A stretch of 64,000 nt of DNA from Candidatus Gastranaerophilales bacterium (GCA_944325515.1 CALVAO010000006.1:43166-107165), one strand, 5' to 3'. Shown: positions 27,801 through 36,378, counted from the first letter of the stretch. The notes: generated by a model from the sequence alone, not told the origin. A program made the numbers and translations.

Positions 27801-28318
27801 TAAACAGGCAAAATACAACAAATGCTTCGTATGTACTTGCTACATTCGGACAAAAAATTGCACGGGCAATGAATTCCGGCGGACGCTGCATGACTGGTTT
27901 CAGACAGGCAATGCTGGAGGCGGGAGTTGATGCAGCTAAAGCTTCAGATCTTAAAGAAGGAACTCCAAGAGCAACTGTCGGCTGGTTTGAACGCCATCCG
28001 GATATGTTTGAAGAAGTAAAATATATAAATATCGGAGGTGGACATTCCAGACAGCTTAATAGCAGTGATTTACCAAACCTTCCTGCCGGCTATATAGTGG
28101 TATGGATTCCGGATAACAGATATAAAGCTGAAGAGCCGGGACATATTTCTATTACAAACGGAAACGGGCAGGCATATTCTGATGAAACAGATAACCTTGA
28201 CTGGGGCGTTTATCAAGGAAATCGTAATTCCGGAAAAGGTGAACACGGTGTATTTAGAGTATTCAGACTTACTGATAAATGGACTGTTGCTAACGGTAAA
28301 CTTAAATTTCAACCTTAA
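24848..28318 (+). CDS. Giant LysM / lytic transglycosylase-like / NlpC-CHAP-like wall hydrolase, 1156 aa
   Basis: A multidomain, probably peptidoglycan-degrading protein. Visible parts: an N-terminal helical unit ending GDISFGENGLTEEES (repeated near residues 840-885 as GEIGFEFGLTAKEA); a LysM domain (about 97-145, YVIQPGDTPEVIAEKLGL); two homologous repeats of about 110 residues (about 211-317 and 347-464, both with ICKPLVA and GIYYGDY). Next comes a goose-lysozyme/SLT-like segment (catalytic-type Glu in KQETNFG near 604, SYGPTQIKF near 642), and finally a C-terminal cysteine-peptidase-like domain (Cys near 1012 in GGRCMTGFRQAM, His near 1098 in PGHISI). There is no N-terminal signal peptide. 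AGGAG precedes the ATG. ribH and murQ follow on the same strand. Confidence 0.8.
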   Translation: MPGDIGEISYRNYEVQKSRVRQTTEKAINSLFENKVLSKAQHDKLLQMYLNGDISFGENGLTEEESKYFTADTFNEIEQNLANSGANKTQTLYVIQPGDTPEVIAEKLGLQGAEAKNFANKIKANAINNGMYYSYGFQTGDMITLPGDYSAKIEQMRINGEYIEDDTQLNQQYLNVRRRRGSSSRQAPVREALSVQKTGDITKAKKIKLAAGKIVDSLKTTPSAGNAMLNSITSENVVFVLTLYNQKTGRNLAQDLYNNGDKKLVYIKNNICKPLVARAKALKLNGIYYGDYMKIKDIKTLMKWLEIARTKVFEAENNNNPALDKVINNKKSVLKQKNSAYIKKDGQRLAADLYEQIDGFSDYRNTKKMLTKITRENAAYVVTEYKNTAKNKTHRSLVKDIDEEWNLDINDVKMYICKPLVAQAKILGLTGIYYGDYAKIDDIATLDKWVHNVSARIINAQNSYNNSKEKSITKAKGAYKYKTITGSDLYKEAGITKCIEKYNSANKLVDKTFYYSDGKVVREYQDPKRGRVRELVKQGKTSKPAETKFYEPVPIKIGLPADASNNARAFAKALEDNKAVLMKELGIDNDTYDKLARLAMAIAKQETNFGQNGGMYRKGKYRLGGFADSTQVGNATKLFHDYSYGPTQIKFEMQRRDSWIAEKFKKFNLKIGSQLYDMKNAAIATMIVLAQNNRILKGNKRYQNGMEAARGNVVSTEGWEMKNGHLEKTYNTKPFVNKVTDEDALCYFWNGRGVEIIDGTMEPEALEYTRNIHQYLKDYTVKDVDKNARSKAIAKSNSKKINRNFKPMDNNGPIGSIVFMPKMYTNIRANTQNEIEILRTSLNKNPRINEASKKQLLLCVQNGEIGFEFGLTAKEADSLTQKDVDRMLSHISNIKTRITQADSSIDFSDGINSQEAARLGTKYMELIRTEEKSFKKEYLNSKSPRVVTSAVPADSVLMTPMNNNFDLHLSRNRKGFKGKVADEGVNRQNTTNASYVLATFGQKIARAMNSGGRCMTGFRQAMLEAGVDAAKASDLKEGTPRATVGWFERHPDMFEEVKYINIGGGHSRQLNSSDLPNLPAGYIVVWIPDNRYKAEEPGHISITNGNGQAYSDETDNLDWGVYQGNRNSGKGEHGVFRVFRLTDKWTVANGKLKFQP

Positions 28319-28367
28319 ATTTTGTAAATAACTCTTAAAATTATAAGCTTTTTCTTAAAAAATAGTG

Positions 28368-28373
28368 TATAAT
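28368..28373 (+). promoter_or_regulatory. -10 element upstream of ribH
   Basis: A consensus TATAAT lies 30 bases upstream of the ribH start codon. There is no clear -35 box and no FMN riboswitch in the 84-base gap. Confidence 0.35.
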
Positions 28374-28402
28374 GAATTTATAGATATTTAAGGAGAAGGT
28401 CA

Positions 28403-28864
28403 ATGTCAATTATAGAAGGGTTATTAACTGTTACAAATGAAAAATTCTGTATTATTGTATCCCGTTTTAACGAATTTATAAGCTCAAAACTCCTGTCCGG
28501 CGCTTTAGATGAACTTAAACGACACGGAGTAAAAGAAGAAAACATAGATGTTGTATGGTGTCCCGGAGCGTTTGAAATACCTCTGATTGCAAAAAAATGT
28601 GCAAAGACTGCCAAATATAATGCTGTTATCGCTTTAGGAGCTGTCATTAAAGGCTCAACTTCACATTATGATTATGTTTGTGCAGAAGTTTCCAAAGGAG
28701 TGGCATCTGTAAGTCTGGAAACAGAAATTCCTGTTATATTTGGAATTCTTACTACGGATAATATTGAACAGGCTATTGAAAGAGCTGGAACAAAAGCCGG
28801 TAATAAAGGCGCTGATGCGGCAAAATCTGCAATTGAAATGGCAAGTTTAATTAATAAAATATAG
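28403..28864 (+). CDS. ribH: 6,7-dimethyl-8-ribityllumazine synthase
   Basis: RibH makes the riboflavin precursor lumazine from the ribityl-amino-uracil and a 4-carbon phosphate. The 153-residue sequence has ISRFN-like VSRFNEFI, the PGAFEIP motif, [14 protein letters not shown] with the catalytic His, and [23 protein letters not shown]. No other riboflavin gene is nearby. AAGGAG precedes the ATG. Confidence 0.97.
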   Translation: MSIIEGLLTVTNEKFCIIVSRFNEFISSKLLSGALDELKRHGVKEENIDVVWCPGAFEIPLIAKKCAKTAKYNAVIALGAVIKGSTSHYDYVCAEVSKGVASVSLETEIPVIFGILTTDNIEQAIERAGTKAGNKGADAAKSAIEMASLINKI

Positions 28865-28910
28865 TTTTAATTGGTCTTTAAAAGTGTAAAATAATAAAAA
28901 GGAGTGTGTG

Positions 28911-29804
28911 ATGAGCGAAATTATTACAGAGTACAGAAATGAGAATACAAAAAACATTGATCTTCTATCTACTATTGATATTGTCAGAAAAATCAATGAA
29001 GAAGATAAGCTTGTCGCACTTGCAATAGAAGATGAAATTCCAAATATTGCAAAAGCTGTTGATATGATTGCAAAGCAGTTTTTAGTCGGCGGTAAATTGT
29101 ATTATTACGGAGCAGGGACTTCCGGACGTATCGGAATTTTAGATGCTTCGGAATGCCCTCCGACATTTGGTGTTCCTTCTGATATGGTAACCGGATTTAT
29201 TGCCGGCGGTGATAAAGCAATAAGAAATGCCGCAGAAGGAGCTGAAGATAATTATGAAGAAGGCGTAAAAGATGCACAGTGTCTAACCGACAAAGATGTA
29301 TGCGTCGCTATTTCAGCAAGTGGAAATCCAAAATACTTATTAGGAGTTCTTGCTCAAGCCGATAAAGTTAATTGCAGAACAATAGCTTTAACCTGTAACC
29401 ACGATGCTCTTATTCTTGAAGAAGCAGGACTCGGTATCTGTGTTGAGGTAGGACCGGAAGTTATTGCTGGCTCAAGCAGAATGAAAGCGGGTTCTGTTCA
29501 AAAAATGGTTCTAAATATGCTCTCTACAGGAGCTATGATAAAAATTGGAAAGACTTATGAAAATTTTATGATTGATTTAATGCCGACAAATGAAAAATTA
29601 AAAGACAGGGCTATTCGCATAGTAGCTGAAATTGCCGGCGTAAGTCATTCTAATGCGCTAAAAACTCTGCTTGAATGTGATTGGAGTGTAAAAACCTCAA
29701 TTATAATGCTTATATGTAATCTGAACAGAGAACAGGCAGAAGAAGCTTTAAGGAAAAACTGCGGTGTATTAAGGAGAACTCTCAACAGTTTTTCGAAGCT
29801 CTAA
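28911..29804 (+). CDS. murQ: N-acetylmuramic acid 6-phosphate etherase
   Basis: MurQ removes lactate from MurNAc-6-phosphate during cell-wall sugar recycling. The SIS domain (about 50-215) shows GAGTSGRIGILDASECPPTFG and a second conserved part GSSRMKAGSVQKMVLNMLSTGAM. I start at ATG 28911, with AAGGAG 6 bases away; a GTG three bases earlier is less likely. It ends overlapping by four bases with the convergent lysozyme-amidase gene. Its position between two wall hydrolase genes fits a recycling function. Confidence 0.96.
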   Translation: MSEIITEYRNENTKNIDLLSTIDIVRKINEEDKLVALAIEDEIPNIAKAVDMIAKQFLVGGKLYYYGAGTSGRIGILDASECPPTFGVPSDMVTGFIAGGDKAIRNAAEGAEDNYEEGVKDAQCLTDKDVCVAISASGNPKYLLGVLAQADKVNCRTIALTCNHDALILEEAGLGICVEVGPEVIAGSSRMKAGSVQKMVLNMLSTGAMIKIGKTYENFMIDLMPTNEKLKDRAIRIVAEIAGVSHSNALKTLLECDWSVKTSIIMLICNLNREQAEEALRKNCGVLRRTLNSFSKL

Positions 29805-32737
29805 CCAAAATACTGCTCTACAGATTTAGCCATAATATCAGAGTAATTGTTCATGAGTGCAGGATTGCTCATTCTTTCTCTGCCTTTCGGAGAAATCATA
29901 AATGCAACTTCCCAGAGAACTGATGGAATTTTTTGAACATCTTCTGCAGTCCTTACAACGGCGTAATTAGCATCCTTTGATTGAGCGTAATCCTGTACAA
30001 CTTTTTTTACAGTTTTTCCCTTGCTGTTTTGTGTTGTCTTGACGTATGTAAACCTGTCATTTGGATTTATTTTTTCATGTTTTGGAATCCAGTTGTCAAA
30101 GTTCTTTTCCATCAAATTAGAAAGTTTTTTACTCTTTTTATTTACTTCACTGGATTTATTATATGTATAAATTTGCGTCCTATCCTGCGTTGGTTTATCA
30201 CAAGAATTTACATGAACTGATATAAACATATCGGCTTTGTTTTCTGCTTTATTTATTTCTTTTGTAATAATGTTTACATGTCCCTGCAAGAATACAACTT
30301 TTGCGCCTTTTGCACAAAGCCTGTCTTTCAAACGCATAGCATTATCATAATTGACGAGCCATTCATCTTCAACTTTTCCTCTGCTTAAAGTACCGCAATC
30401 AGTACCTGCCTGTGAATAACCGTGCCCTGCGTTTATTATAATTGTTTTGCCGGAGAGTGAACCTTGAGCCGTTGGAACAAAGACTTTTCTTGTCGCAGCT
30501 ACCTGACCGTTTATTTTTACTTTATTTTGTAATAGCGGACGTTTATTAAGATTATATTCCTTTGACATGTTTATTATTTCTTTTGTTGTACCGGTTTTCT
30601 TATCATATATAATCTTTTTATCTTCAGAAGCCACTGCAAAGTCAGAATCATTATACAAAATTTTAATTCTTTGCCCCGGTTTTATATTATCTGAATCAAG
30701 TCCGTTAAGTTTTATGAGCATTTCTGAAGGAATACCTACTAATTTTGAAATCGCACTTAATGTATCACCTTTTTTTACAGTGTATATGTAACCGGGAAGT
30801 TCCAACATATCTCCTGCTTTTATTTTGTTAACATCAACGATATTATTTATATCTTTTAAGATTTCAATTGTAAGTCCAAACTTTTGAGCAATTCTGAATA
30901 AGTTGTCACCCTGTTTAATTTTATAACCGAGTTTTTGGATTTTTAAATTTTGTCCTTCTTTAAGACTTTTATTCTTTAAGTTATTGCTTATACTCAGAAT
31001 TGCTTCTGTAGTATCATATTCTCGAGCCAGATGTGCCAGAGTTTCCCCTTTTTTAACCTTATAATCCATACTAATAATCTGGAATTCTCCATCTTGTTCT
31101 ATTTTAGCTTTTGTAAGAAACTTCTTGAAAGGAGTCTGGCATTCTGAGCTTTCAGCGGGCTTGTCCGCCAGCTTTTTATATAATTGATAAATTCCGTATA
31201 CGCCGCCGATTAACATCGCAGGGATACCAAATCGGAATATTTTAGAGAATTTTCCAATAGTTTTAATCCCGTTACAAATACTTTTTCCTATTTTTTGAAA
31301 AACATTTTTGTTTTGTTTTGAAACAGGCTTAAATGAAACCAATTTTCTATTACCATTTGGATTAAAAGGATTAGCACTTGTTTTCATTTTCCTTTTAAAT
31401 AAATTACTGATGCCGTTTAATTTGCCTTTCTTGAAGAGAATCCCTAACAAACCAAGGCTTCCGAGCATCGCAGCACCTTTCATTATATATGGCAGAATAC
31501 TGTTGTTTCCGTCATTGATTTCTTTTTGTGTTTCGGAATCCTTTGTTTGTGCTGACGTTTTTTGAGCTTCATTTAATGTTTCATTTTGTGAAACAGCTTT
31601 AGCTTCATTATTATTGAAATACGGAACTTTTACATCTTGACCTATTACAACAGATTCCATATTATTATTCATTTGTTTTAATTTTTTATAAAATTCATCA
31701 AATGTTATTTCATCTGTATTAAGAGATTTATATAATTTCTGTGCAACACCCCAGGAACCTTTTCCTTTATAACTGTCATCTATTTTTATCTTATACGATT
31801 CCGCAGATACGGCATCCTCGCTTATTTTTCCGGTTGTATATTGTTCGTACACTTTATCCAGTAAGCGCGATGGTGTTTGATTTATTTCATGGCATTTTTT
31901 TGCTTTATTATATATATTTTTTATTTCTAGTTTTGCTTCTTCAAGCTCTTTACCCTTTAAATCTCTAGCGGCAAGAATTGCACGACTTAAACTTCTTGTA
32001 TATAAACCCGGATCATCAATTTTTTCTGCATTACTTTTCCCAGAATGTGCATAAACAAGATTGGCAACAATTTTTGAATAATCTCCGGTTTTTATTGCAT
32101 TTAAAAGTGTTGAATTTTTTTCTAATGCTTTCGGTCCTTTTCCGTAACACAGATCAATGAGAGCTTCTTTTATTGAATCCGGCAGTTTGTCATAGGAATT
32201 TTTACCGGCATGTCTATTTAAAATATTTTTTACATATTTTGAAAATTCTTTGAGATTTTTGCATAGGTTGCTATAGGCTTTTTCTTGAGTCATATATTTA
32301 CTGCTTAATTCGCCAAATCCGCTCGTACTGTTGCCGAATTTGTCTTTATAAGGAGTGGTGTAAGCTTCATAATAGTAGTGTTTATCTCCTTCATAACATT
32401 TTATAAGATCTATTAAATGTTTTTGCGAGCGTGCAATTGCCGTATTATCATCTTTAAGAACAGTAAATTTGTAATTACTTATTCCCATCTCCTGTGTAGT
32501 ATTGAAAATAACACTTTTCGTGTTTTCATTCCAGAGATTCTGACTAATACGACCTGCAGTGGTTGCTGAGTAATTACTGTTTGTTTCTGATTTTTGAACA
32601 TCTGACATATAAGATTCAGCAACATGCATTACATCTTGCCTCTCTTTAGATTTAATATTTTTATCCTGCAAGCTGGATGTTCCTGTTGTGTTTTTAGCCG
32701 CATACCTGTAATCCTGCGTGCTCAAACTTGCACTCAT
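29801..32737 (-). CDS. GH24-type lysozyme / membrane segment / 3 LysM / Amidase_3 protein, 978 aa
   Basis: This appears to be a bifunctional peptidoglycan hydrolase. In order: a GH24 (T4/endolysin-like) muramidase region about residues 95-260, with the catalytic-type Glu in IKCYEGD and STSGFGEL; a hydrophobic helix about 415-437; a basic segment and a second hydrophobic stretch near 500-515; three LysM repeats about 555-700 (each with a V/I-KKGD/E-T core); and an N-acetylmuramoyl-L-alanine amidase domain about 760-978. The amidase zinc ligands show as NAGHG, SVHVNS and a VLWEVAF glutamate. There is no N-terminal signal peptide. AGAGGA precedes the ATG, and the shared TTTGTAA/GCAATT/CTTTATA promoter lies upstream. 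Confidence 0.85.
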   Translation of the reverse strand: MSASLSTQDYRYAAKNTTGTSSLQDKNIKSKERQDVMHVAESYMSDVQKSETNSNYSATTAGRISQNLWNENTKSVIFNTTQEMGISNYKFTVLKDDNTAIARSQKHLIDLIKCYEGDKHYYYEAYTTPYKDKFGNSTSGFGELSSKYMTQEKAYSNLCKNLKEFSKYVKNILNRHAGKNSYDKLPDSIKEALIDLCYGKGPKALEKNSTLLNAIKTGDYSKIVANLVYAHSGKSNAEKIDDPGLYTRSLSRAILAARDLKGKELEEAKLEIKNIYNKAKKCHEINQTPSRLLDKVYEQYTTGKISEDAVSAESYKIKIDDSYKGKGSWGVAQKLYKSLNTDEITFDEFYKKLKQMNNNMESVVIGQDVKVPYFNNNEAKAVSQNETLNEAQKTSAQTKDSETQKEINDGNNSILPYIMKGAAMLGSLGLLGILFKKGKLNGISNLFKRKMKTSANPFNPNGNRKLVSFKPVSKQNKNVFQKIGKSICNGIKTIGKFSKIFRFGIPAMLIGGVYGIYQLYKKLADKPAESSECQTPFKKFLTKAKIEQDGEFQIISMDYKVKKGETLAHLAREYDTTEAILSISNNLKNKSLKEGQNLKIQKLGYKIKQGDNLFRIAQKFGLTIEILKDINNIVDVNKIKAGDMLELPGYIYTVKKGDTLSAISKLVGIPSEMLIKLNGLDSDNIKPGQRIKILYNDSDFAVASEDKKIIYDKKTGTTKEIINMSKEYNLNKRPLLQNKVKINGQVAATRKVFVPTAQGSLSGKTIIINAGHGYSQAGTDCGTLSRGKVEDEWLVNYDNAMRLKDRLCAKGAKVVFLQGHVNIITKEINKAENKADMFISVHVNSCDKPTQDRTQIYTYNKSSEVNKKSKKLSNLMEKNFDNWIPKHEKINPNDRFTYVKTTQNSKGKTVKKVVQDYAQSKDANYAVVRTAEDVQKIPSVLWEVAFMISPKGRERMSNPALMNNYSDIMAKSVEQYFG

Positions 32738-32777
32738 TATTAATCCTCTTTCTTTTTAACTCTAATTCCCTTACATA

Positions 32778-32830
32778 TATAAAGTGAAAATAATTTTAGA
32801 AATTGCTTCTTTTTTACAAATATTTACAAA
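32778..32830 (-). promoter_or_regulatory. Shared TTTGTAA-GCAATT-CTTTATA promoter, gene at 29801
   Basis: On the minus strand there are two TTTGTAA boxes (32824-32830, 32814-32820), GCAATT (32801-32806), 16 bases, and CTTTATA (32778-32784). The boxes lie next to the divergent gpsA promoter (TATAAT at 32840-32845), so one factor might influence both. Confidence 0.7.
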
Positions 32831-32839
32831 TTCTTATTG

Positions 32840-32852
32840 TATAATGTATAAC
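32840..32852 (+). promoter_or_regulatory. -10 region of gpsA
   Basis: TATAAT (32840-32845) and TATAAC (32847-32852) lie 18-30 bases before the gpsA ATG. TTTACA at 32823-32828 is 18 bases upstream of the second of them. Confidence 0.4.
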
Positions 32853-32869
32853 ATATAGGGGGAACTTCT

Positions 32870-33871
32870 ATGAAATTAACTGTATTAGGACCGGGATGCT
32901 GGGGATTGACACTTGCCTGGTTATTAAATGATAATTTTGACAAAATAGTTGTTTGGGGCAGAGAATCCGATTTGAATGATGAACTTGTGTACAATAAACA
33001 TTGTTCAAAACCTCTTGAAATACAGTTAGACAAAAAAGTTGAAATAACATCTGACTTAAAGAAAGCTATTGAAAATGCTGATATTATTTTATCTGTTGTT
33101 GCAACGTCCGGTGTCAGAAGCGTGTGCGAGCAGTTAAAACTTGCTGGTATTAAGCCGGAACAGCCGCTTGTCAATGCTTCTAAAGGACTTGAATTAAATA
33201 CTCTTATGCGTATGTCCGAAGTAATTAAGGATGTACTTCCAAATCAAAAAGTTGTAGTTTTATCCGGTCCGACTCTTGCAAAAGAAGTGTTACTCGGAAA
33301 ACCAACTGCAGCTTCAGTTGCCTGTGATGATTTGCAGACTGCAGAATTTGTACAGAAAGCCTGCAATGTACCAAATCGATTCAGATTATACACAAATACT
33401 GATGTTATTGGTGTTGAATTAGGCGGCAGTTTAAAGAATGTCATAGCAATTGCATCAGGTTTTGCACATACGATGAATCTGGGTGACAATTGTATGGGAA
33501 CTCTATTAACACGTGGAATGGCAGAAATTGTAAGGCTTTCTGTTAAGTTAGGGGCAAATCCTTCGACTCTCTACGGACTTTCCGGCATGGGAGATTTAAT
33601 TGCAACCTGTTCCAGTCCGATGTCAAGAAATTATACAGTAGGCGCGATGCTCGGTAAAGGAAAAAAAGTTGATGATATTCTCAGAGAGCTGGGTTCTGTT
33701 GCAGAAGGCGTAAAAACTTCTAAAGCCGTATGTGATTTAGCTGAAAAATTAGGGGTTGAAGTACCTGTTTCCAGCGCTATTTATGAAGCGGTTTACACAG
33801 ATATAACTCCGCAGGAAGTTTTATCAAAACTGATGAATCGTAAATTGAAGAAAGAGGAATGCTATGATTAA
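32870..33871 (+). CDS. gpsA: Glycerol-3-phosphate dehydrogenase (NAD(P)+)
   Basis: GpsA makes sn-glycerol 3-phosphate for phospholipids. The 333-residue protein starts with the Rossmann motif LGPGCWGLTLA (the family has GxGxWG). It contains SGPTLAKEV, the catalytic-lysine region GVELGGSLKNVIAIASG, and the substrate-binding GLSGMGDLIATC and SRNYTVGAMLGKG. AGGGGGA precedes the ATG. It overlaps the next gene by eight bases. Confidence 0.97.
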   Translation: MKLTVLGPGCWGLTLAWLLNDNFDKIVVWGRESDLNDELVYNKHCSKPLEIQLDKKVEITSDLKKAIENADIILSVVATSGVRSVCEQLKLAGIKPEQPLVNASKGLELNTLMRMSEVIKDVLPNQKVVVLSGPTLAKEVLLGKPTAASVACDDLQTAEFVQKACNVPNRFRLYTNTDVIGVELGGSLKNVIAIASGFAHTMNLGDNCMGTLLTRGMAEIVRLSVKLGANPSTLYGLSGMGDLIATCSSPMSRNYTVGAMLGKGKKVDDILRELGSVAEGVKTSKAVCDLAEKLGVEVPVSSAIYEAVYTDITPQEVLSKLMNRKLKKEECYD

Positions 33872-34799
33872 ATATGCGGTGAAATATCTTAAAAATACCA
33901 TAGTACCTCTTAATTGTCCGGAAAACATAAATTTAGAAAACGGCTCTTTAATACTGGCACGTACAGAAAAAGGCGAAGAAGCATTAAAAGTCTTTTTAGT
34001 CAATGATGAAGTTGCAAAATTATTTGAAGAATCTGATAAAACTCCGGAAGCATTTGAATTCATCAGGGTTATGACTCAAGAAGATATGATGGTTTTAGAA
34101 GATTTAAAAAAAGAAGAAGTAACCTCATTTTTTAAATGTAAAGAACTGGTGGCGAAGCATAATTTAAACATGAATTTGGTTCAATGCCGTATAACCTTTG
34201 ACAGAAGAAAAATATCTTTTTATTATACAGCACCGGAAAGAGTTGATTTTAGAGAACTTTTAAAAGACTTAACACAGGTCTTTAAGAGAATGAGAATAGA
34301 CTTACGCCATATCGGAGTAAGAGATGAATCATCAATTATGGATGGATGCGGAATGTGCGGTAAGCCGTTTTGTTGTTCAAGCTACTTGAGAAAATTTGAA
34401 TCTATTAATGTCAAACTCGCTAAAGATCAAGGAATGCCTATAGCACCTTCAAAGATTTCCGGCACCTGCGGAAGATTGCTTTGCTGTCTTACATATGAGT
34501 ATTCAAATTATATTGAAGCAGCAAAAGGTATGCCTCCGATTGGTTCAACAGTCATGACCCCTCAAGGGCTGGGCAAAGTATGTTTTATACAATTTCTTAA
34601 CAATTCTGTTGCAGTAAAATTTGAAGATGGTAAAATTAAAGAGTATAATAAAACAGATATTGAAATGGTTGACGCTGATGTAAATGTTGATATAGAAATT
34701 CAAACAAACTTAACCAACTATTCAACAGACGAAAAAATAGATGCAAAACAGCTTAAACAACTGGAAGATGACAGAAACAGCTCAACCGGAAATGTGTAG
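33864..34799 (+). CDS. PSP1 domain protein, RicT/YaaT type
   Basis: A 311-residue protein with the PSP1 C-terminal domain (FDRRKISFYYTAPERVDFRE) and the conserved cysteine clusters CGMCGKPFCC and GTCGRLLCC. In the B. subtilis Ric complex (RicA, RicF, RicT/YaaT) such cysteines help bind 4Fe-4S clusters, and the complex promotes mRNA maturation and phosphorelay signalling. RicA and RicF homologues are not adjacent. It overlaps gpsA and is followed closely by two small genes, suggesting one operon. Confidence 0.88.
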   Translation: MIKYAVKYLKNTIVPLNCPENINLENGSLILARTEKGEEALKVFLVNDEVAKLFEESDKTPEAFEFIRVMTQEDMMVLEDLKKEEVTSFFKCKELVAKHNLNMNLVQCRITFDRRKISFYYTAPERVDFRELLKDLTQVFKRMRIDLRHIGVRDESSIMDGCGMCGKPFCCSSYLRKFESINVKLAKDQGMPIAPSKISGTCGRLLCCLTYEYSNYIEAAKGMPPIGSTVMTPQGLGKVCFIQFLNNSVAVKFEDGKIKEYNKTDIEMVDADVNVDIEIQTNLTNYSTDEKIDAKQLKQLEDDRNSSTGNV

Positions 34800-34807
34800 G
34801 TCAAAAT

Positions 34808-35338
34808 ATGAAAATCCAGGCAGCAAATAAGGGATCAGAACCAAGCTTCCAGAAATTTGTAGTATACCCCGGAAGTTTTGATGCATTGAAGAAATCAAAA
34901 TATTTCCCTCCGAAAACTGATGTAAATTATAAAAATTATCTGCTTACTTTTTATAAAGGATTAAAACAGATAAAGAAAAATGCTGAACAAAATAATATAT
35001 ATGATGTCGTTCTAAAACCGGATAGTTTAGGCGGCGGGAAACTCGTCATAGAGCGTGAGGGGAAAGAACAAGCAGGTTTTTCAACTTCGTTTGAAAACCT
35101 TTTTGATATTGAAAAATATATACCGCAAAAGAAATTAACACCGCAGCAGGAACCAAATATCTTAAGGCGTTATTTAAAAAATTATTTTATAGACAAATCT
35201 AATAAAAAACTGGAGCAGGAACCTATTAACTATAAACTCGTTTTCGATACAATTACAAAGAAAATTGCAAGATATGCAGATGAAGCTGATTATTTGAAAG
35301 AACTTGCAGATATAAAGAGAAAAGAAAGGAAAATGTGA
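34808..35338 (+). CDS. Hypothetical protein, 176 aa, lysine-rich
   Basis: Not recognised. A short N-terminus (MKIQAANKGSEPSFQKF) resembles the MKIxPxSF-like starts of other proteins in this window. The body is soluble, basic and helical, with a DNIY/VVLKP beta segment near residue 75 and a charged helical C-terminus ending KRKERKM. There is no signal peptide or cysteine. It lies 8 bases after ricT and one base before the SIMPL gene, so it is cotranscribed with both. Confidence 0.7.
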   Translation: MKIQAANKGSEPSFQKFVVYPGSFDALKKSKYFPPKTDVNYKNYLLTFYKGLKQIKKNAEQNNIYDVVLKPDSLGGGKLVIEREGKEQAGFSTSFENLFDIEKYIPQKKLTPQQEPNILRRYLKNYFIDKSNKKLEQEPINYKLVFDTITKKIARYADEADYLKELADIKRKERKM

Positions 35339-35339
35339 C

Positions 35340-36062
35340 ATGATAGAAAAATTTGAAAAATTACAGCTGATTTCAGCGGGGTTACTCATCTCGGCAGCGT
35401 TAATCATATGCACACAAATAGCTTCTTCCAGAATATCCAATGATATTATTTCAGTAACCGGCTCTGCATATGAAATAGTAAAGTCTGATTCCGGCAGTTT
35501 AAATTTTGATATTGTAGTTAAACGATCCAATAAGCAGGAAGCATACTCGACGGTTCAGTCACAAATTAAGATAGTTGAAAAATATCTTCAAGATAAACAG
35601 ATAAAAAATATTGAAAGAAAAACCATAAACGGTTATTATTCCTATAAGAGAGATGCTAAGACCGGAGCATATACCGATATACAGGATGCTTACAACTTAT
35701 ATCAGCCGATGAGCATTCATTCTGATGATGTTGAATTAATAAAAGAAATCTCCAATGAAATTACAAGCTTAATCAATCAAGGCGTTGATATAAACGTAAG
35801 TCCGGCGTCTTATGACTACTCTAAACTTCCGGAACTGAAAGTTTCACTACTGGAAAAAGCTTCTCAAGACGCAAAAGACAGGGCTTCTTCCATGCTAAAA
35901 CCGACAGGTAATGCGGTTGGGAAAATTCAATCAGTAAGAATGGGGGTTTATCAAATAACACCGGTCGACTCTACCAGTGTTTCTGATATGGGCATAAATG
36001 ATACAACTTCTATAGACAAAAAAGTAACAGCTGTTGCAAATGTATCATTCAAAATTAAATAA
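35340..36062 (+). CDS. SIMPL domain (DUF541) envelope protein
   Basis: The 240-residue protein has an N-terminal hydrophobic helix (about 9-28, uncleaved anchor or signal) and then the SIMPL/DUF541 fold. That fold begins ISVTGSAYEIVKSDSG, has conserved VEKYLQDKQIKN and YNLYQPMSIHSDDVE segments, and ends AVANVSFKIK. The family is periplasmic; proposed roles include oxidative-stress protection, but the function is not established. It is the last gene of the gpsA-ricT run. Confidence 0.85.
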   Translation: MIEKFEKLQLISAGLLISAALIICTQIASSRISNDIISVTGSAYEIVKSDSGSLNFDIVVKRSNKQEAYSTVQSQIKIVEKYLQDKQIKNIERKTINGYYSYKRDAKTGAYTDIQDAYNLYQPMSIHSDDVELIKEISNEITSLINQGVDINVSPASYDYSKLPELKVSLLEKASQDAKDRASSMLKPTGNAVGKIQSVRMGVYQITPVDSTSVSDMGINDTTSIDKKVTAVANVSFKIK

Positions 36063-36128
36063 CAGTATTGAATAATTGTATATTAAGTGTTATTATAGTA
36101 TATATCACAAATAAGAGGATAGCACGAA

Positions 36129-36326
36129 ATGGATGTAAGTTCAGTTGGATACGGAAGCGCAATGACGCCGGAAGTTCAAGCTCAGTATGCAGCAAAGCTG
36201 ATGAGTATGTCACAACAGACAAGCTATATAGCCGGTTCCTTAATACAAGATACTGTTGAAATCTCTGCAGAAGCATTAGCAAAATGTACGGCAGAAATGA
36301 ACGCCAGCATAGAAAGAATGTTGTAA
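36129..36326 (+). CDS. Small protein resembling YjfB putative motility proteins, 65 aa
   Basis: The sequence (MDVSSVGYGSAM then a helical Gln/Met-rich stretch and TVEISAEA) has the general shape of the YjfB family of small putative motility proteins, which begin MDISS. The match is by eye and modest. AGAGGA lies nine bases before the ATG. It precedes the structured-RNA candidate. Confidence 0.6.
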   Translation: MDVSSVGYGSAMTPEVQAQYAAKLMSMSQQTSYIAGSLIQDTVEISAEALAKCTAEMNASIERML

Positions 36327-36378
36327 AGTGTTTACAGAAATTTTGTAGACATTCAATAAAATCAAAATTTGTTATGTT

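Noticed and set aside
28319..28402. FMN riboswitch in front of ribH
   Set aside because: The 84-base gap is too short and lacks the conserved FMN-aptamer segments.
24848..32737. Prophage lysis/tail module (lysozyme, LysM, coiled-coil proteins)
   Set aside because: No terminase, portal, capsid, integrase or holin is present; the genes are split by housekeeping genes with their own promoters.
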